A DNA stretch of 64,000 nt from Myxococcales bacterium (GTDB lineage Bacteria; Myxococcota_A; Polyangia; Polyangiales; Ga0077539): the NCBI GenBank assembly GCA_016793325.1, contig JAEUKI010000006.1, forward strand, positions 27,056 to 91,055. The letters are read 5' to 3'. Positions 8,710 to 17,620 of this stretch are shown piece by piece (the stretch's first letter is position 1; every line of letters begins with the position of its first letter). A program made the translations under genes and the position numbers. The notes under the pieces are model-generated. The model made no database searches. It was not told where the DNA came from and was given only the letters and a program-made list of their open reading frames with translations.

Positions 8710-9978
8710 GTGCTGACAGCCCCGACGTGGACGTACTCGGCCGCGGGCGGACCGAACCCGTTCATCGTTCCCGCCCGAGGAGGGTTCATCGCGACAGCGA
8801 TCAACACCGAATCGGGCGCGACGATCGTGGGACTCGGCCGCCGCGCGACCCGCTTCGCCAGGCCGCTGAAGCTCGAGCCGCGCGGCGTCGCCATCTTCGC
8901 GCAGCCTTCTCCCTTCGGACTCCCGTCGCTCGCGTGGGTCGTCGGCTACAGCACGACCGCCGGCGTGACGCCGCGGTTGATCGCGATCACATCGGACGGC
9001 GAGATCTCGATGGACGTCTCGCGCCCCGAGCTCGGTTGGCGCGACGGTCGCGCGGTCGCGATCAGCGAGACTGAACACGGCCCAGTGCTCCACCTCGACG
9101 ATCGTCACCTCGTGCTCGACGCGCACGGCGACGTCGTCGCCGACCTCGCGCGCCCCGCGCTCGACGCGCCGTACTTCGTCGAAGGCCGCCGCCTCTTCGC
9201 ATTCGATGGAACCTCCATCGCCTGCGTCGACCTCGTCACCGGCGCAGTCAAATCACGGATCCCCGTCGACGGACGACCCACCGCGATCCGCGTCGATGGC
9301 TTCGAGCGTCGCCTCGCGATTCGCCTCGATCGCGTCCTCTGCTCGCTCGATGTCGACGACGCCTCCGCGCTCCCGCGCCTGCGCGCGTTCGTCGGCGGGC
9401 TCGCCTCGTCTCCCAACACTGCAGACTCGAATTTGCGCCTCGGAAGCGGTCCCCCCGCGAAGGTCGAGTGCCTCGACGACGACGGCGTTCCGCGCTGGAG
9501 CGCGACGCTCCCGTCGTCGACGTCCGCGATGGGCGCTGGGTTCTTCGTCGGCGGCGAAGCGCTCGTGTACGCGTCGCACGCGGGCGGCGAGCGCGTGTAC
9601 ATCCTTCGCGACGGCGAGCCCATCTTCGAGCGCGCTCGCGCTGGACAGCCCGTCGTCAGCGGAGCGCTCGCGCGCATCGGCGATCGAGCCGCGATCGTGG
9701 TCGCGCCCGGCGCGCCACCGAGCGAAGTGATCGACTTCTCGACCTCCATCGAAATCGCCGGCGTTCGCGGCGGAGGCGCCGTCGCGTTCGAGCGCCCGAG
9801 CGCCGGTGGCACACACCCTCAACGCATGGTCGCCGTCGACGCCGCAGGCGCGCGCGTGATCGAAATCAGTGACGGCGGCTCGGGCGCGCGGTGGGCGGCG
9901 GTGAGCGACGGCCTCGTCGCCGTTCCCCGCACCAACGCGGCCCGCGTCGACCTCTACGACACCGGAGCGCCCGCATGA
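8710..9978 (+). CDS. Beta-propeller-like protein of unknown function
   Basis: Protein of 422 aa from a GTG start at 8710. No signal peptide is evident, so it may be cytoplasmic. The sequence is all-beta in character and contains recurring units of roughly 40-50 residues of the kind RLFAFDGTSIACVDLVTGAV, typical of PQQ/WD-like beta-propellers. No catalytic motif is visible. The stop overlaps the next gene's ATG by 4 bp (ATGA), so this and the following propeller gene form a two-gene unit. I do not recognise a named family. Confidence 0.72.
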   Translation: MLTAPTWTYSAAGGPNPFIVPARGGFIATAINTESGATIVGLGRRATRFARPLKLEPRGVAIFAQPSPFGLPSLAWVVGYSTTAGVTPRLIAITSDGEISMDVSRPELGWRDGRAVAISETEHGPVLHLDDRHLVLDAHGDVVADLARPALDAPYFVEGRRLFAFDGTSIACVDLVTGAVKSRIPVDGRPTAIRVDGFERRLAIRLDRVLCSLDVDDASALPRLRAFVGGLASSPNTADSNLRLGSGPPAKVECLDDDGVPRWSATLPSSTSAMGAGFFVGGEALVYASHAGGERVYILRDGEPIFERARAGQPVVSGALARIGDRAAIVVAPGAPPSEVIDFSTSIEIAGVRGGGAVAFERPSAGGTHPQRMVAVDAAGARVIEISDGGSGARWAAVSDGLVAVPRTNAARVDLYDTGAPA

Positions 9979-11444
9979 GCGAACGCTGCGATCGTTGCCG
10001 CAAAGGCTTCGGCTCGAGCGAGCCCAAAGACGACATCGAGTGGCTCCTCGGCGCGACTCAGATCCCCGAGGCAGGACAGCGGCAACTCCGCGTCGCGCGA
10101 TGCACGCGGTGCTCGAGCTACCTCGTCGACGTCGTGAGCACAGACCGAGAGCGCCACGACGTCGCCCTCCACGACGTGTGCGTCGTGCAACACGAGTCCG
10201 CGCGCGCCGCGCTGCTCGATCGCACGCCGCTCGCGCTCGCCGCGCTCTCGCCGCAGCTCCGCCGAAAGCACCTCGAAGAGCTGTCCGCCGAGATGCCGAC
10301 GCGCGACCGCGACGCGCTCGGATGGATCGAGCAAGGCTCCGTCGCTTGCACCGAGCTATTTCGCGCGCTCGTCACTCGCGTGTTCGCGCGATCGACGCCC
10401 GACCTCCCGAAGCTCAGCGACGTTCGACCCAGGACGTTCGCGCTTCGAAAGCAAGGGAGCGCCGTACCGCCGCGCAGCGCCCTCGAGCTCGATGACGGCT
10501 CGCGCGTCGTCGCGCAGAGCAGCGGCGACAAGACCCAGCTCGTGCGCCTCCGAGGCGATCGCGTCCTGTGGCGCGCGGACCTCGAAGGGGCGTCGCGAGA
10601 GACGTTCGTCGCGCGTGTTCGCGGATCGAGCGCCGTGATGCTCGTCGCGCTCAGCGCGCCCACCGAAGGCTCCGGCGCGCTCGCGTACATCGTGGACGAC
10701 AACGGAACGGTGCGCGGGCCCGCCGTGCACGAAGGGCGCGCGTCGTCGTTCGACGCGTTGTCCCTGCCGCGCGGATGCTTGTACGTCGCGGGGTTTCAGT
10801 CGCAGATGGTGCTGCGCGAAGACGCGTCGATCGCGTGGCAAGCGCCCAACGCAGGCGCGTCGAGCGCCGTGTCCTTCGGCGACGCGGTTCACGTCGTCGA
10901 GCCGCCCTGGCGCCTCTTGTCGCTCGCGCTTCCCGACGGCCAAGAGCGCTGGCACTTGCCCGTCGACAAGAACGCGCAGATCGCTCCGTCGGGCGACGGA
11001 CACGTGCTCCTCGCGTCGAGCGAGGTCGTCGCGCGCGTCGACGTTCGCGGAGCCAGACCCGCCGTGCGTTGGCTCGTTCAGGGATCGAGCCCACTGCCCC
11101 TGCGCGGAGGCGGCGTCGCGATCGTGCGCGATCGCTGGGAGAAGAGCGGTCGACGCATCGAGTGCATCGTCGTCGACGCCGAAGGTCGCCGTCGCTTCGC
11201 GGTCGCGCGCCCCGAGGTGACCAAGGCGCCGACCGCCGAGCTCGGCAACGGAGTGCTCCTCTACCACGCGGGCGGCGACGTCGCGGTGAGCGCCAACGAG
11301 CGCGTCACGTATGCGGTCTCGGTGCCCGAAGGCAGGACCGCGAGCGTCACGCTCGAAGACGGCGGCGCTTGGATCGAGTACGACGGGATCGTCGATCGTA
11401 TCGACCCGAGTGGCCGCCGCGTCGCGCGCTACCGCGTGGGTTGA
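9975..11444 (+). CDS. CxxC-knuckle beta-propeller-like protein
   Basis: Protein of 489 aa. The ATG at 9975 overlaps the upstream stop. The N-terminus carries CDRC (about residues 4-7) and CTRC (about 40-43), a likely zinc ribbon. A short helical region follows (about 60-125). The rest is a beta-rich region with PQQ-like repeats such as LSLALPDGQERWHLPVD and YVAGFQSQMVLREDASIAWQ. It is similar in style to the preceding gene and may form a complex with it. It lacks a signal peptide. Function unknown; a sensor or adaptor role is only a guess. Confidence 0.72.
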   Translation: MSERCDRCRKGFGSSEPKDDIEWLLGATQIPEAGQRQLRVARCTRCSSYLVDVVSTDRERHDVALHDVCVVQHESARAALLDRTPLALAALSPQLRRKHLEELSAEMPTRDRDALGWIEQGSVACTELFRALVTRVFARSTPDLPKLSDVRPRTFALRKQGSAVPPRSALELDDGSRVVAQSSGDKTQLVRLRGDRVLWRADLEGASRETFVARVRGSSAVMLVALSAPTEGSGALAYIVDDNGTVRGPAVHEGRASSFDALSLPRGCLYVAGFQSQMVLREDASIAWQAPNAGASSAVSFGDAVHVVEPPWRLLSLALPDGQERWHLPVDKNAQIAPSGDGHVLLASSEVVARVDVRGARPAVRWLVQGSSPLPLRGGGVAIVRDRWEKSGRRIECIVVDAEGRRRFAVARPEVTKAPTAELGNGVLLYHAGGDVAVSANERVTYAVSVPEGRTASVTLEDGGAWIEYDGIVDRIDPSGRRVARYRVG

Positions 11445-11452
11445 GCGGCTCG

Positions 11453-11542
11453 CGACGCCCCGTTGGAAGGAAGACACGCAGTGAGCCAACTCCTGGGAAA
11501 TTTCCCGGGAACTGCGTGGCGTGTCGCCAACGGAAGGCGTCG
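11453..11542. repeat. Palindromic repeat element, copy 1
   Basis: About 90 bp built as an imperfect inverted repeat. The outer arms cgacgccccgttgg and ccaacggaaggcgtcg face each other, inner parts read gacacgc and gcgtgtc, and the centre is the near-palindrome tcctgggaaatttcccggga (11491-11510). The first 54 bases are identical to copy 2, exactly 100 bp downstream. It lies in the gap after a stop codon, which fits a REP/MITE-like non-coding element. Confidence 0.8.
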
Positions 11543-11552
11543 CGAAGTCCAA

Positions 11553-11644
11553 CGACGCCCCGTTGGAAGGAAGACACGCAGTGAGCCAACTCCTGGGAAA
11601 TTTCCCAGGAACTACGGGTGGCGTGTCGCCAACGGTAGGCGGCG
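11553..11644. repeat. Palindromic repeat element, copy 2
   Basis: Second copy of the same element, offset by exactly 100 bp from copy 1. Its centre tcctgggaaatttcccagga (11591-11610) is a perfect 20-bp palindrome. After the identical first 54 bases it differs from copy 1 by a few substitutions and a 2-bp insertion. It ends 6 bp before the stop of the convergent lipoprotein gene, so it could also act as a bidirectional transcription stop, although no T-tract is present. Confidence 0.8.
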
Positions 11645-11649
11645 CTGCG

Positions 11650-11988
11650 TTACCGCGTGAAGCCGTTGGTGAAGTCGCGGAGCATGTTCGCTCCCGCGCG
11701 CGCCGCGCCACCAGCGAGACAGCCCGACGCCTCACCGCAGGTGCGCGCTTCGTTCACGCAGCGGGCGGTGCGCGCGGCGTTCTCCGCGTCGACGCCGGGG
11801 CGAACCTCGGACATCGTTCGCTCGCACTCGCGGCGATCCGCGTCGCCGCCCTGACAGAGCGACACGACGCGCGCGCACGCGGCTTGCGCCGTTTGCACCG
11901 CGGGCGTCTGCGCGTTGCCCTCGTTGCGACAGCCAGCGATCGACGCGCCAACCACGAGCGACAACGCGAGCAAGACGGACTTCATCAT
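11650..11988 (-). CDS. Small Cys-rich lipoprotein
   Basis: Protein of 112 aa. A Shine-Dalgarno AAGGAG sits 6 nt before the ATG at 11988; a second ATG follows immediately. The signal peptide ends in the lipobox ASIAGC (Cys about residue 20). The mature domain has six further Cys in a helical context (CARVVSLCQ, CER, CVNEARTC, SGCLAG), a pattern suggesting disulfides in the periplasm or at the surface. No named family recognised. Confidence 0.75.
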   Translation of the reverse strand: MMKSVLLALSLVVGASIAGCRNEGNAQTPAVQTAQAACARVVSLCQGGDADRRECERTMSEVRPGVDAENAARTARCVNEARTCGEASGCLAGGAARAGANMLRDFTNGFTR

Positions 11989-12051
11989 GGAGCACTCCTT
12001 CGTGGCCGAGTGAGTTGGCGCACGGATGAGCAGTGTTTGCCATCCCGCCCT

Positions 12052-12073
12052 ACGGTCCGCGGGGTCGGACCGT
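12052..12073. other. Hairpin downstream of the permease gene
   Basis: 8-bp perfect stem (acggtccg/cggaccgt) with a 6-nt loop, in the 203-bp gap between the permease stop and the small lipoprotein start. There is no T-tract on either strand, so it is at best a weak terminator or an operator-like dyad. Nothing else is recognisable in this gap. Confidence 0.3.
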
Positions 12074-12191
12074 CGCCCCTGAAGTGAAGTCTGATGGCAG
12101 CTCCTCTGACGGTGACGACGACGTTCTCGCGACGACCGACGGGAGCGGCGGGTAGGTGTGCACGGTCAGCCGAGCGCGCAAGGGCCCCGGC

Positions 12192-13544
12192 TCATCGACG
12201 CTTCGAGCGCGACTTCGCGAGACGAAACACTGGGTAGATCACGAGTCCTGTCGCGATCGTTCCCAGTGAAATCAAGGTGTTGCGAGGGTCGCGAACGGCG
12301 TACCCCGCGACGATCGCCACGCTCACCAACGCGAACACCACCTGAGGAACCGGGAACAACGGGGTCCGGAATCGTCCTTCGCTCGCCGCCTCCTCCGCGC
12401 CATCGCCTCCGCGATCGAACGCGCCGCGCGCCCGCAGTCGCGCCACGCCGAGCGCTCCGAGGGCGTAGAAGGGCCAGGCGCCGAGGACGAAGACCTCCCC
12501 GAGCTTTCGAAGCGGCGAGTGGATGTACGCGATCGCGATCGCGCCACACACAATCAACGCGACCGCAGGAACGCCCCGCCGCGACACGCTCGCGAGCGGC
12601 GCGAACAAGAGCCCCTCCTTCGCGACGGCGAACACCACGCGAACGCCGCTCATGTAGCCGACGGCCGCGGCGCCCACGGACGCGATTGCGACGAGCGACG
12701 CGAGCCACGGACGAACCGAGCGCGACGAGAGCGCGCCCGCTGAAAAGATCGTGCTCCCGTCGCCGAGCGACGCGAGCGCGCGATGCGACGACCCCGCGAG
12801 CACGCTCGTGAGCACGAAGAGGTAGAGCGCCGCGACGAGGAGCGTTCCCCCGACGATCGCGCGCGGGAGCGTCTTTCTCGGCGATCGCACTTCGCCCGCG
12901 ACGCTCGTGATGTCGATCCAACCGTCGTACGCCCACAACACGGGAACCATCGCCGCCAACATCGACGGCGCCACGGTCGACGGCGTGCTCGCGACGATCG
13001 TGCTCGCGCCGCCGCGCACAGCGAACCACGCCGCCGCGAGGCCCACCGCCGCGATCCCGAGCACCTTCACGACCGTGAGCGTGTTCTGCAGCCCAGCTCC
13101 TGCGCGAAGCCCGAGGACGTTCGCCGCGACGAGCGACACGACGATCGCGTCCGCGACGAAGGGATTGCTCGTGATCGCCGCGTCGCGAAGGTTCCAAAAC
13201 GCCACCTGCGCGAAGAACGCGAAGCTCGACGGGACGAGCACCACGAGCATGGTCCAGCCGAACACGAACGCCGCCCAGTCCCCGAACGCGCGCCGCACGT
13301 ACACAGCGAGCCCGCCGGTCTCGGGCATCGCAGCGCCCGCTTCGGCAAACGCAAGCGCGCCGAGCAGCGAGAGCGCCGCGCCGAGCGCCCACACGACGAG
13401 CATCGCCGTCGCGCTCGTCGTCAGCCGCGCGGTCTCGATCGGCGACACGAAGATCCCCGTCCCGATCATCGCGCCCGCGGTGAGCAGCACCGAAGACCGC
13501 ACGCCGAGCTCGCGGCGCAGTTCGCCCTGCGTTTCGTCGCTCAT
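12192..13544 (-). CDS. APC-family amino acid permease
   Basis: Protein of 450 aa. The first transmembrane helix contains the APC signature GAMIGTGIF (about residues 23-31), and about twelve hydrophobic helices follow along the whole length. The conserved Glu/Gly-rich segment after helix 2 (FAEAGAAMPETGG) and the cytoplasmic loop EVRSPRKTLPRAI are typical of amino acid/polyamine/organocation transporters. The ATG overlaps the creatininase stop by 4 bp. As the last gene of a CoA-dependent catabolic operon it probably imports the operon's substrate, which would then be an amino acid or amino-aromatic compound (inference). Confidence 0.92.
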   Translation of the reverse strand: MSDETQGELRRELGVRSSVLLTAGAMIGTGIFVSPIETARLTTSATAMLVVWALGAALSLLGALAFAEAGAAMPETGGLAVYVRRAFGDWAAFVFGWTMLVVLVPSSFAFFAQVAFWNLRDAAITSNPFVADAIVVSLVAANVLGLRAGAGLQNTLTVVKVLGIAAVGLAAAWFAVRGGASTIVASTPSTVAPSMLAAMVPVLWAYDGWIDITSVAGEVRSPRKTLPRAIVGGTLLVAALYLFVLTSVLAGSSHRALASLGDGSTIFSAGALSSRSVRPWLASLVAIASVGAAAVGYMSGVRVVFAVAKEGLLFAPLASVSRRGVPAVALIVCGAIAIAYIHSPLRKLGEVFVLGAWPFYALGALGVARLRARGAFDRGGDGAEEAASEGRFRTPLFPVPQVVFALVSVAIVAGYAVRDPRNTLISLGTIATGLVIYPVFRLAKSRSKRR

Positions 13545-14359
13545 TTCTTCGCGGGTTCGGCCGGTGGCGCCGCGAGCCCGAGCGCCTCGAGGCACTCTGC
13601 GGCGATCATCTCGACGAGCTTGTCGTACAGCGCCTCGCCCGCGGTCGCCGACGCTTCGCGCGGCTCGCCCGCGTACGCCATCGTGAGCCCCATCGCCGCG
13701 AAGTTGTGTTTTCCCTCGCGGATCGCGGCGCTGAGCGAGATGTCCACGTCGGGAAGCGCGGCGCGCAGGTCCTCGCGCACGAGCTCGGGCCTCGCGGCTT
13801 GCACGAGCGAGCTCTCGTAGCTCCCCGCGTGGCACGCGCCGCGCTTGAATTCGTGGGATAGGGTCCGCCCCCACCTTCGCGTCAGTTGATTCGCGAACAC
13901 GACGCCGCCCACGCTGTCTCGCGCCGCGTTCACCGCGCGCTCGACCGCCGTGACGTGCTCGGGCTCGAGGTGGTGATTCGTCACGCACACGAGCGCGAAT
14001 CCCGCGCCGCGGAGCCCCTCGATCACGGCAGTGATGTACGCGACGAGGGCGGGCTCTGACACGGTGATCGCGCCCGCGAAGCCCTCTGCATAGCGCGTCA
14101 CACCATAGGCGATCGCCGGCGCGCACACAGCGCTCGCGCCTCGCTCGCGAAGCGATCGCGCCGCGCGCCGCGCGCACTCTTCCGAGAGGATCGCGTCGGT
14201 CGCGAGCGGCAAATGTGGGCCGTGCGGCTCCGTCGAGCCCACGGGCAGAATCACGATGGGCGTCGGGCCCGCGAGCAGCTCGGCGCAGTCGGCCATCGTG
14301 CACTCACCGAGCGCGAGCGCCACGCTTCGCCAACGGGCCCCGAGCGCGTCGCCGCTCAT
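13541..14359 (-). CDS. Creatininase-family amidohydrolase
   Basis: Protein of 272 aa, the usual length. It has the family signature VGSTEPHGPHLPLATD (about residues 40-55; Glu, His and Asp ligands of a two-metal site), a second conserved segment VTNHHLEP, and Glu/His residues in the segment HEFKRGACHAGSYESS. Family members hydrolyse cyclic or linear amide bonds (creatinine amidohydrolase; MftE is a peptidase in the same fold). The 4-bp overlaps on both sides tie it to the ligase and permease. Related proteins occur, as I recall, in gene clusters for aerobic 2-aminobenzoyl-CoA metabolism, where a ring-derived amide could be the substrate. The exact substrate here is not established. Confidence 0.88.
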   Translation of the reverse strand: MSGDALGARWRSVALALGECTMADCAELLAGPTPIVILPVGSTEPHGPHLPLATDAILSEECARRAARSLRERGASAVCAPAIAYGVTRYAEGFAGAITVSEPALVAYITAVIEGLRGAGFALVCVTNHHLEPEHVTAVERAVNAARDSVGGVVFANQLTRRWGRTLSHEFKRGACHAGSYESSLVQAARPELVREDLRAALPDVDISLSAAIREGKHNFAAMGLTMAYAGEPREASATAGEALYDKLVEMIAAECLEALGLAAPPAEPAKK

Positions 14360-16005
14360 CGCGGGCCCTTGTGCGCGTCCGCGCGGATGGCTTTTCGATC
14401 GATTTTGCCTCGGTCGTTGCGCGGCAAATCGTCGACGAACACGACCTCGCGCGGGTACTTGTGCTTCGTGAGCCTCGATTTCACGTGCTCTTGCAGCGCG
14501 ACCGCGAGCGAGTCGCCAGCGACGACGCCGGTCCGAAGCTGAACGTACGCGCGCGTCGTGAGCATCCCTCCCCCTTGGTCGACGCCGATGAGCGCGCACG
14601 AGAGCACCGCTTCGTGCTCGAGCAGGCACTCTTCGACTTCGATGGGCGAGACCCACTGCCCAGAGACCTTGAGCAGCTCGTCGGCGCGACCGCCGAACCA
14701 GAAGTACCCGTCGCGATCGCGACGAAAGAGATCACCGGTCCTGCACCAGTGCCCGTGAAACGTCTTCCAAGACTTGTCGCGGTCTTGGAAGTACCCGAGC
14801 GCGACGCTGTCGCCGCGGATCCACAACACGCCCGTCTCGTCTTCGCCCACTTCGGGCGCGCCCGGACCTTCGGCGTCCGCGGGAAGAACGCGCGCTTCGT
14901 AGCCTTCGACCACGCGTCCGAGCGAGCCTGGCTTGATGTCTCCCGGCCGATTGCTCACGTAGATGTGAAACATCTCGGCGCTCCCGATGCCGTCGTACAC
15001 GTCGATCGCGAAGCGCTCGGTCCACCGAGACAAGAGCGGCGGCGGCAGCGCTTCACCCGCAGAGAAGCAGAACCGCAGCGACGACAAATCGAGCCCCGCG
15101 CCGCCCTTCGCGCGCAGCGCTTCGTCGTGGTCGAGGAGCTTTCCGATCATCGTGGGGACGTTTGTGAGCACCGTCGGTCGGTACCACTCGATCGCGCGTA
15201 CGAGCGCCTCGGGCGTGGGGCGCTCGCTGAAGAGCGCCGCCGTCGCTCCCACGGCGAACGGGAAGAACAAATTGGTGCCCGTCGCGTAGCCGAAGAACAG
15301 CCTCGGAATGCTCACCGTCACGTCGTCTTCGCGCATCCCGATCGTGCGACGCGCGAAGACTTCTGTGTTGAACGCGAAGTCTCGATGCGTGTGGATCGCG
15401 GCCTTCGAGTGCCCGGTCGAACCCGAGGTGAAGAGCCAGATCGCCACGTCGTCGCGGCGCGTCTTGACGGGCTCGGACCACGGTCGCGCCGCGGTCACTT
15501 CGTCTTCGAGCGCGCGCACCGCGAGCTCTCCGAGCGACGGAAGCGTCACCGCCGCGCACGGATCTTCGTCGGTCTTCGCATCGGGCACGACGTACACAGC
15601 GCGAAGGTGCTTGCTCGCAGAGAGCACGCCCGCGAGGGCCTCGATCACCCTCGGAACCGCGACGATCGCCGACGCGCGGGTGTACTCGACGAGGTACGCG
15701 AGGTCCTTCGTGGGGGCGTCCGGGTTTCCCATCGCGAGGACGCAGCCGGCTTCGAGCGTGCCCATGATCGCCCACGCGAACGGCGGCAGATCGGGCAGGA
15801 TGATCAGCACGCGCTGCTCTTGCCGAACGTCGTGCGCCCGAAGCGACCGCGCAAAACCGCGCGAGCGTTCGCTCGTCTCGCGGTAGGTGTACGCGCGATC
15901 CCCGAAGCGCATCGCGACGCGATCGCCTCGCCCCTCCTTCACGCGGTCGTGCAGAAAATAGTCTGCGAGGTTGAACTCTTCGTCGAAGGTCGGCGCGGTG
16001 TTCAC
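14356..16005 (-). CDS. Benzoate-CoA ligase family acyl-CoA synthetase
   Basis: Protein of 549 aa. It belongs to the adenylate-forming ligases: P-loop-like LFTSGSTGHSKAAIHTH (about residues 188-204), the A5 region YDGIGSAEM, the adenylate-binding WCRTGDLF and a C-terminal Lys in RNDRGKIDRKA. The N-terminal FNLADYFL and overall length fit the benzoate/4-hydroxybenzoate/2-aminobenzoate-CoA ligase group rather than acetyl- or long-chain ligases. It would activate an aromatic or related carboxylic acid to its CoA thioester with ATP, the entry step of the operon. It is flanked by a 4-bp overlap downstream and a 20-bp gap upstream. The substrate cannot be read from sequence alone. Confidence 0.92.
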   Translation of the reverse strand: MNTAPTFDEEFNLADYFLHDRVKEGRGDRVAMRFGDRAYTYRETSERSRGFARSLRAHDVRQEQRVLIILPDLPPFAWAIMGTLEAGCVLAMGNPDAPTKDLAYLVEYTRASAIVAVPRVIEALAGVLSASKHLRAVYVVPDAKTDEDPCAAVTLPSLGELAVRALEDEVTAARPWSEPVKTRRDDVAIWLFTSGSTGHSKAAIHTHRDFAFNTEVFARRTIGMREDDVTVSIPRLFFGYATGTNLFFPFAVGATAALFSERPTPEALVRAIEWYRPTVLTNVPTMIGKLLDHDEALRAKGGAGLDLSSLRFCFSAGEALPPPLLSRWTERFAIDVYDGIGSAEMFHIYVSNRPGDIKPGSLGRVVEGYEARVLPADAEGPGAPEVGEDETGVLWIRGDSVALGYFQDRDKSWKTFHGHWCRTGDLFRRDRDGYFWFGGRADELLKVSGQWVSPIEVEECLLEHEAVLSCALIGVDQGGGMLTTRAYVQLRTGVVAGDSLAVALQEHVKSRLTKHKYPREVVFVDDLPRNDRGKIDRKAIRADAHKGPR

Positions 16006-16025
16006 GGGTCGCTCCGTTCGCAGGG

Positions 16026-17600
16026 TCAGTTCTTCGAGCCGTCGCTCGACGCGCCGGGGTCGTTGTCGTCGGGCTCTCCGCGACGGGACGCCTTGCCCAA
16101 GAGCTTCGTGGCGGGCGTGTCCGGCATCGTCTCGCGGCCGAGCGGCCGCTTTTGCGCAGGGATTTCAGGCATCGTTTTGCGCATCGCCTCTTCGGCGGTT
16201 CGTTGCGCGACGAGCGGGCGCTTGGGCGTCGGGCGCGTCGCGGGCTTGCTCGGCGGCGCGAGCATCGCGGGCGTCTCGACGGTCTTCGACGTGTCCGAGT
16301 GCGGGCGATCGATCGCTGTCTGTCGCAGCGAATCGCCAGCGTCACCAGGGATCCTCGCCTCTTGCCGCGCGCGCTCTCCGCCCGTCAGCACGCGCGCGAT
16401 GATGATCTGATGCACCTCCGAGGTGCCCTCGTAGATGCGGAGCGCGCGAACGTCGCGGTACAGACGCTCGACCGCGATGCCGCGGAGGACGCCCGCGCCG
16501 CCGTGAATTTGCACGGCGAGGTCGATCACGCGCTGCGCCGCCTCGGTCGCGTACCACTTGGCCATGCTCGCGTCGATCGAGACGCGCTCGGTGCCTTTGT
16601 CGCGACCGAAGGCCGCGCGGTAGACGAGCAACCGCGCCGCGTCGAGCTCGGTGGCCATGTGCGCGAGGTGCCCCTGAATGAGCTGGTTTTCGGCGATGGT
16701 CTTCCCGAACTGCTCGCGCGTCGTCGCGCGAAAGAGCGCCTCGTCGAGCGCCCTGCGCGCCATGCCGCAGGCCGCGGCGCCGACGGTCGTTCGAAAGGTG
16801 TCGAGCGTTCGCATCGCGAGCTTGAATCCGTCTCCTTCGCGGCCGAGCCTGCGCGACGCCGGGATCACCAGGTTGTCGAAGCGCACGGTGCCGACAGGGT
16901 GCTCGGTGACGAGCATCTGCGGGCCTTCGAAGGAGAAGCCCGGGTCCGTGGACTTCACGACGAACGCTGTGATCCCGCGGTTTCCTGCGGCGGGATCGGT
17001 CTTCGCGAAGACCACGTAGTGACCCGCGATCCCCGCGTTCGAGATGAACGTCTTGCGACCGTTGAGGACGTACTCGTCGCCGCGGCGCTCGGCGGTGGAT
17101 CGCAGCGCGCCGACGTCCGAGCCTGCCTCGGGCTCGGTGAGCGCGAAGGCCGCCAGCGATTCGCCTCGCAACACCGGGGGCAGAAGCTCTTTGCGAAGCG
17201 CGTCGCTCCCCGCGACGACGATCGGAAACGAGCCGAGACCCTGCATCGCCAAGACGAACTCCGAGAGCGCGCTGGCCCATCCGAGCGTCTCGCGCAGCAA
17301 GCACACCGCGCGAACGTCGATCTGGTCCCGCCTCGATCCGAGCGCGAGCCCGCCGAACGACGCGGGGACGCACGCGTCGATGAGCCGCTCTTTTCCGAGC
17401 TTGAGCGCGATCCGCGCGCAGCGCTCGCCGAGCTGCTCGTACGTCGCTGCGGCGCTGCGTCGATTGCCGTCCTCTTCGGGCGCGGCCACCGTCATCGCGA
17501 ACTCTCGCGCCCGCTCTGCGAGCGCGATGTGAACGGCGTCGAAGAAAAACGGCAGCTCGTCGGTGGCGAGCGCGTTGCGTGAGCGAACGAGTGGCGTCAC
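16026..17600 (-). CDS. Acyl-CoA dehydrogenase with a low-complexity C-terminal extension
   Basis: Protein of 524 aa, about 110-120 longer than the usual 380-400. The family core ends near residue 405. It includes FALTEPEAGSD (FAD/substrate site), FISNAGIAGHYVVFAKT and the helical region ending with YEGTSEVHQIIIARVL, where Glu is the usual catalytic base. It should oxidise an acyl-CoA to the 2,3-enoyl-CoA with FAD and pass electrons to ETF. The remaining tail is rich in Pro, Lys, Arg, Thr and Asp and is probably disordered. It sits in the catabolic operon between the hydratase and the ligase. Confidence 0.92.
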   Translation of the reverse strand: MTPLVRSRNALATDELPFFFDAVHIALAERAREFAMTVAAPEEDGNRRSAAATYEQLGERCARIALKLGKERLIDACVPASFGGLALGSRRDQIDVRAVCLLRETLGWASALSEFVLAMQGLGSFPIVVAGSDALRKELLPPVLRGESLAAFALTEPEAGSDVGALRSTAERRGDEYVLNGRKTFISNAGIAGHYVVFAKTDPAAGNRGITAFVVKSTDPGFSFEGPQMLVTEHPVGTVRFDNLVIPASRRLGREGDGFKLAMRTLDTFRTTVGAAACGMARRALDEALFRATTREQFGKTIAENQLIQGHLAHMATELDAARLLVYRAAFGRDKGTERVSIDASMAKWYATEAAQRVIDLAVQIHGGAGVLRGIAVERLYRDVRALRIYEGTSEVHQIIIARVLTGGERARQEARIPGDAGDSLRQTAIDRPHSDTSKTVETPAMLAPPSKPATRPTPKRPLVAQRTAEEAMRKTMPEIPAQKRPLGRETMPDTPATKLLGKASRRGEPDDNDPGASSDGSKN

Positions 17601-17620
17601 TGGTTGGCCTCGATTGTGAG

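Noticed and set aside
11463..12087. Open frames across the palindromic repeats on both strands
   Set aside because: The peptides repeat only because the DNA repeats; no start signal or conserved domain is present.
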